This document shows, in pieces, positions 4,721 through 7,360 of a DNA stretch of 7,360 nucleotides (positions within the stretch are counted from its first letter, which is position 1; the number at the start of each line of letters is the position of its first letter). Location of the stretch: NCBI GenBank assembly GCA_047639615.1, contig JBLIOL010000280.1, forward strand, positions 1 through 7,360, written 5' to 3'. Position numbers and translations under genes: made by a program. Under the pieces are notes generated by a model that saw only the letters and a list, made by a program, of their open reading frames with translations, did no database searches and had not been told where the DNA came from. The stretch is from CAYWNK01 sp047639615 (GTDB lineage Bacteria > Planctomycetota > UBA1135 > GCA-002686595).

Positions 4721-7360
4721 TCAGACGGTAGGGGCGGCGGAAGGTTTCCGGAAGCGGATCTTCAGCTCTTCGATAGCTGACACAAGCGTCGGCACAAGAA
4801 ACAAAGTCACCAGCACCACGAGCATGCCCCCAAAGGTCGGAATGGCCATGGGGATCATCACGTCCGAGCCGCGCCCTTGGGAGGAGAGCACGGGCAGCAG
4901 AGCTAGGGTGGTGGTGGCGGTGGTCATCAGGCAAGGGCGCACGCGGCGTAGGCCGGCGTGGACTACGGCCTCGCGCACGGCGCTCTTGTCGGTGGGTCTG
5001 CGCTCGTCCAGGGACTGGCGCAGGTAGGTGGAGAGGATCACACCGTCGTCCGTGGCGATGCCGAAGAGGGCTAAGAAGCCTACCCAGACCGCCACCGATA
5101 GGTTCATGGTGTGCACCGAGAAGAGCTCGGCCAGGTTGACGCCAAAGAGCGACACGTCCAAGAAGCCCGGCTGGCCGTAGAGCCAGAGCAGCATGAAGCC
5201 GCCGGCCCAGGCCACGAAAACGGCGCTGAAGACGATCGTCGCCGTGAGCGCATTGCGGAACTGCAGGTAGAGCAGCACGAAGATCATGGCCAAAGCCAGG
5301 GGCAGCACGATGCGCAGGGTAGCAGCGGCGCGTACCTGGTTTTCGTACTCGCCGGCGAGGCGCAGGGTCACGCCGGGAGGCAGGTCGAGCTCGCCGCTGC
5401 TGCGCGCGTTCTCCAAGTACTCGCCCGCGGCTAGCGCCACGTCTACGGATGCTTCGCCCGGCAGGGCGTCGAAGAGTACGTAGCCAACTAGGAAGGTGTC
5501 CTCACTGCGGATCAGCTGCGGACCGCGCGTGTAACGCAGGGTGGCGAGCTGACCTAGGGGGATGCGCACGCCACCGGGCGTCGGAACCAGGATCGTCTTC
5601 AAGTCCTCGGGGCTATCGCGTAGCTCGCGTAGGTAGCGCACCTGCACCGGGAAGCGCGCGCGACCTTCGAGCACACTGGTCACGGCGCGGCCGCCGACCG
5701 CGACCTCGATCACGTCCTGCACATTGCGCACGGAGAGTCCGTAGCGTGCGAGGGCCTCGCGATCCAGGTCCAGTTCCAGGTAGGGCTTGCCCACGACTCG
5801 GTCCGCAAAGACGGTCCCGGGATGCACCCCGGGGGCTCGCTTGAGCACCGGCTCAACCTGGGCCAGGGCCGCCTCCAGGATCTCCATATTCGGGGCGAAG
5901 ACCTTCACGCCCATGGGCGCGCGTAGTCCGGTCTGCAGCATGATGCGGCGGGTCTCCATGGGTTGCAGCATGGACGTACTGGTCATGCCAGGAATCTCCG
6001 CCGCAGCCGAGATGGCATCCCAGATGTCCAGCGGCGTCTTGATCTCAGCACGCCATTGGCGCACGAGTTCGCCGTCCTCGTCCTCGGCATATTCCGGCCG
6101 GTATTGGATGACCGTCTCCACCATGCTGATGGGAGCCGGGTCCAGGGCGCTCTCCGCGCGTCCGATCTTGCCGACTACTTCGGTGACCTCGGGGATCGAG
6201 CGGATGCGTTCATTCTGCAGTTGCATCAGGTCGAAAGCCTCGCCGATGGAGGCGTGCGCCATGGTGACCGGCATGAGCAGGAAGGAGCCCTCGTCCAAGC
6301 GCGGCATGAACTCCTTGCCGAGACCGGGGAAGTTGCGCTCCAAGCTGGCGTAGGCACTGCTGGCGCGCACGCTCGCGGGGAGCCAACCGAGCGTCTTGTT
6401 CACTCCGAGCCAGACGGAGAAACCCATCACCAGCATCAGTGCGGGAATCGATAGGAAGAGTAGCTTGTGCTTGAGGCACCAACGCAGGATCGGCTCGTAG
6501 GCACGGTGCAGTAGCATGAAGGCCAGCAGCAAGCCGCCGAGCATCACCAGGGTGAAGGCTGCATTGCGCAGGTCCTGTCCGGGACCCGCCGGTTGCCAGG
6601 CCCAGCCGAAGGCGATCAGGGCCAGCACCGCGAGCAAGCGGCTAGGCCACTTGCGCGCCAGCTCGGGAGCCTTGCCGCGCAAGAGGAAGCGCGCGGCCGA
6701 GGGGATCACGGTTAAGGCCAGCACGATCGACGCCAAGAGCGCGAAAGTCTTGGTCTGTGCCAGCGGCGTGAAGAGCTTGCCCTCCGCACCGGTCAGGGTG
6801 AACACCGGCAGGAAGCCGATGATGGTGGTGAGCACCGCCGTGAGCACCGCGCTGCCCACCTCGCCCGTGGCTTTGGCGATGGCATCGATGCGCTCCTTCG
6901 AGTTCATGCCGGGCTTCAGGTGCTGGAGGATGTTCTCCACCAGCACGATACCCATGTCCACCAGGGTGCCGATGGCGATCGCGATACCCGAGAGCGCGAC
7001 CACGTTGGCGTCCACGCCGAACATGCGCATGGCGCCGAAGCAACCGAGTACGGCCAAGGGCACGAGCCCGGCCACGAGCAGCGCGCTGCGCAGACGCGCC
7101 AGCATGAGCAGCACTACGATCGCTGTCACGATCACCTGATCGCGCAGGGCCGTAGAGAGTGTGTCGAGGGTCTCCTCGATCAGCTCGGTACGGTCGTAGA
7201 AGGGGCGGATCGTCACCTGACTGATGCCGCCGCCATCCAATTGCTTGGTGGGTAAGCTGGGTGCGATCTCAGCGATGCGTTGCTTGACCGCCTCGATGAC
7301 CTCCATGGGATTGGAGCCGTAGCGCGCGACCACCACGCCGCCCACGGCCTCCGCTCCGTC
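4721..7360 (-). CDS. cusA: CusA-type Cu(I)/Ag(I) efflux RND permease, long form (5' end beyond right edge)
   Basis: The visible 879 residues are the C-terminal part of an inner-membrane RND pump; about 280 N-terminal residues lie outside, and the frame is open to the edge (GTG at 7345 is internal). Landmarks in order: YGSNPMEVIEAVK, YDRTELIEETL, TM4 IAIAIGTLVDMGIVLVEN (proton-relay Asp codon 6956-6958), FTLTGAEGKLFTPLAQTKT, EFMPRLDEGSFLLMP, GKIGRAESALDPAPISMVET, GLRAPMGVKV, and the closing helices. Methionines equivalent to E. coli CusA M573, M623 and M672 are present (codons at 6272, 6122 and 5939), which argues for Cu(I)/Ag(I) over Zn/Co. It exceeds E. coli CusA through an extra helix pair (about 6506-6646), an insertion before EFMP, and one around GQPGFLDVSLFG. 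The relay Glu939 is Asp (5048-5050) and Lys984 is Cys (4931-4933). It should work with CusB- and CusC-like partners, not visible here, and is 32 bases upstream of the lipoprotein. Confidence 0.93.
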   Translation of the reverse strand, partial: DGAEAVGGVVVARYGSNPMEVIEAVKQRIAEIAPSLPTKQLDGGGISQVTIRPFYDRTELIEETLDTLSTALRDQVIVTAIVVLLMLARLRSALLVAGLVPLAVLGCFGAMRMFGVDANVVALSGIAIAIGTLVDMGIVLVENILQHLKPGMNSKERIDAIAKATGEVGSAVLTAVLTTIIGFLPVFTLTGAEGKLFTPLAQTKTFALLASIVLALTVIPSAARFLLRGKAPELARKWPSRLLAVLALIAFGWAWQPAGPGQDLRNAAFTLVMLGGLLLAFMLLHRAYEPILRWCLKHKLLFLSIPALMLVMGFSVWLGVNKTLGWLPASVRASSAYASLERNFPGLGKEFMPRLDEGSFLLMPVTMAHASIGEAFDLMQLQNERIRSIPEVTEVVGKIGRAESALDPAPISMVETVIQYRPEYAEDEDGELVRQWRAEIKTPLDIWDAISAAAEIPGMTSTSMLQPMETRRIMLQTGLRAPMGVKVFAPNMEILEAALAQVEPVLKRAPGVHPGTVFADRVVGKPYLELDLDREALARYGLSVRNVQDVIEVAVGGRAVTSVLEGRARFPVQVRYLRELRDSPEDLKTILVPTPGGVRIPLGQLATLRYTRGPQLIRSEDTFLVGYVLFDALPGEASVDVALAAGEYLENARSSGELDLPPGVTLRLAGEYENQVRAAATLRIVLPLALAMIFVLLYLQFRNALTATIVFSAVFVAWAGGFMLLWLYGQPGFLDVSLFGVNLAELFSVHTMNLSVAVWVGFLALFGIATDDGVILSTYLRQSLDERRPTDKSAVREAVVHAGLRRVRPCLMTTATTTLALLPVLSSQGRGSDVMIPMAIPTFGGMLVVLVTLFLVPTLVSAIEELKIRFRKPSAAPTV

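Noticed and set aside
4146..4934. Longer 262-residue version of the lipoprotein starting at 4934
   Set aside because: The extra 82 residues overlap the conserved C-terminus of the RND gene out of frame and resemble nothing. They would also bury the export signal that begins at the ATG at 4688.
5787..6353. Plus-strand 188-residue open frame and other plus-strand frames within 2203-7255
   Set aside because: All are antisense to strongly conserved ATPase or RND domains; their translations are Ser/Arg/Ala-rich with no family motifs.
7343..7345. GTG at 7345 as the start of the RND gene
   Set aside because: The frame stays open to the window edge (DGAEA precedes it), and family alignment places this point about 280 residues into CusA, so it is an internal Val.
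1..7360. CRISPR array, tRNA/rRNA, insertion sequence or defence system
   Set aside because: No regularly spaced repeats, no structural-RNA signatures, no transposase or terminal inverted repeats, and nearly every base is accounted for by four protein genes.

Overview
The window is a G+C-rich bacterial stretch (roughly two-thirds G+C by eye), coding almost end to end on the minus strand. It holds four consecutive genes read from right to left: the C-terminal three quarters of a CusA-type copper/silver RND pump (4721-7360, running off the right edge), a small His/Cys-rich lipoprotein (4146-4688), a complete Cu(I)-type P1B ATPase (2031-4142), and a large secreted hydrolase-like protein (1-1981, running off the left edge). 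Spacers are 32, 3 and 49 bases. There are no RNA genes, insertion sequences, CRISPR arrays or long non-coding stretches.

The first three genes form a coherent copper (possibly silver) export module. The ATPase would move Cu(I) from cytoplasm to periplasm. The lipoprotein, with a His-rich stretch and two copies of a C...CCxxC module, is placed to hold or relay metal in the periplasm. The RND pump, which keeps the three methionines that bind Cu(I)/Ag(I) in E. coli CusA, would expel it through an outer-membrane channel. Membrane-fusion and outer-membrane partners (CusB, CusC) are not in the window; they may lie beyond the right edge. No CusF-like protein and no regulator is visible.

The fourth gene is not an obvious copper gene. 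It encodes a signal peptide, a low-complexity linker made by a 12-bp tandem repeat, an alpha/beta-hydrolase-like domain whose nucleophile elbow reads G-R-G-R-G (Gly where Ser is expected), a C-terminal region with repeated Trp-containing motifs, and the start of what may be a peptidase-MA-like domain.

The style of the fourth protein (hydrolase domain followed by VQHxxQW-type repeats), the long-form CusA, the high G+C, and the weak or absent Shine-Dalgarno sequences together suggest a Planctomycetota bacterium. This is a judgement from family resemblance, not a search result. The least described element is the two-module lipoprotein and its position between pump and ATPase; the rest is mostly a known resistance theme with unusual details.
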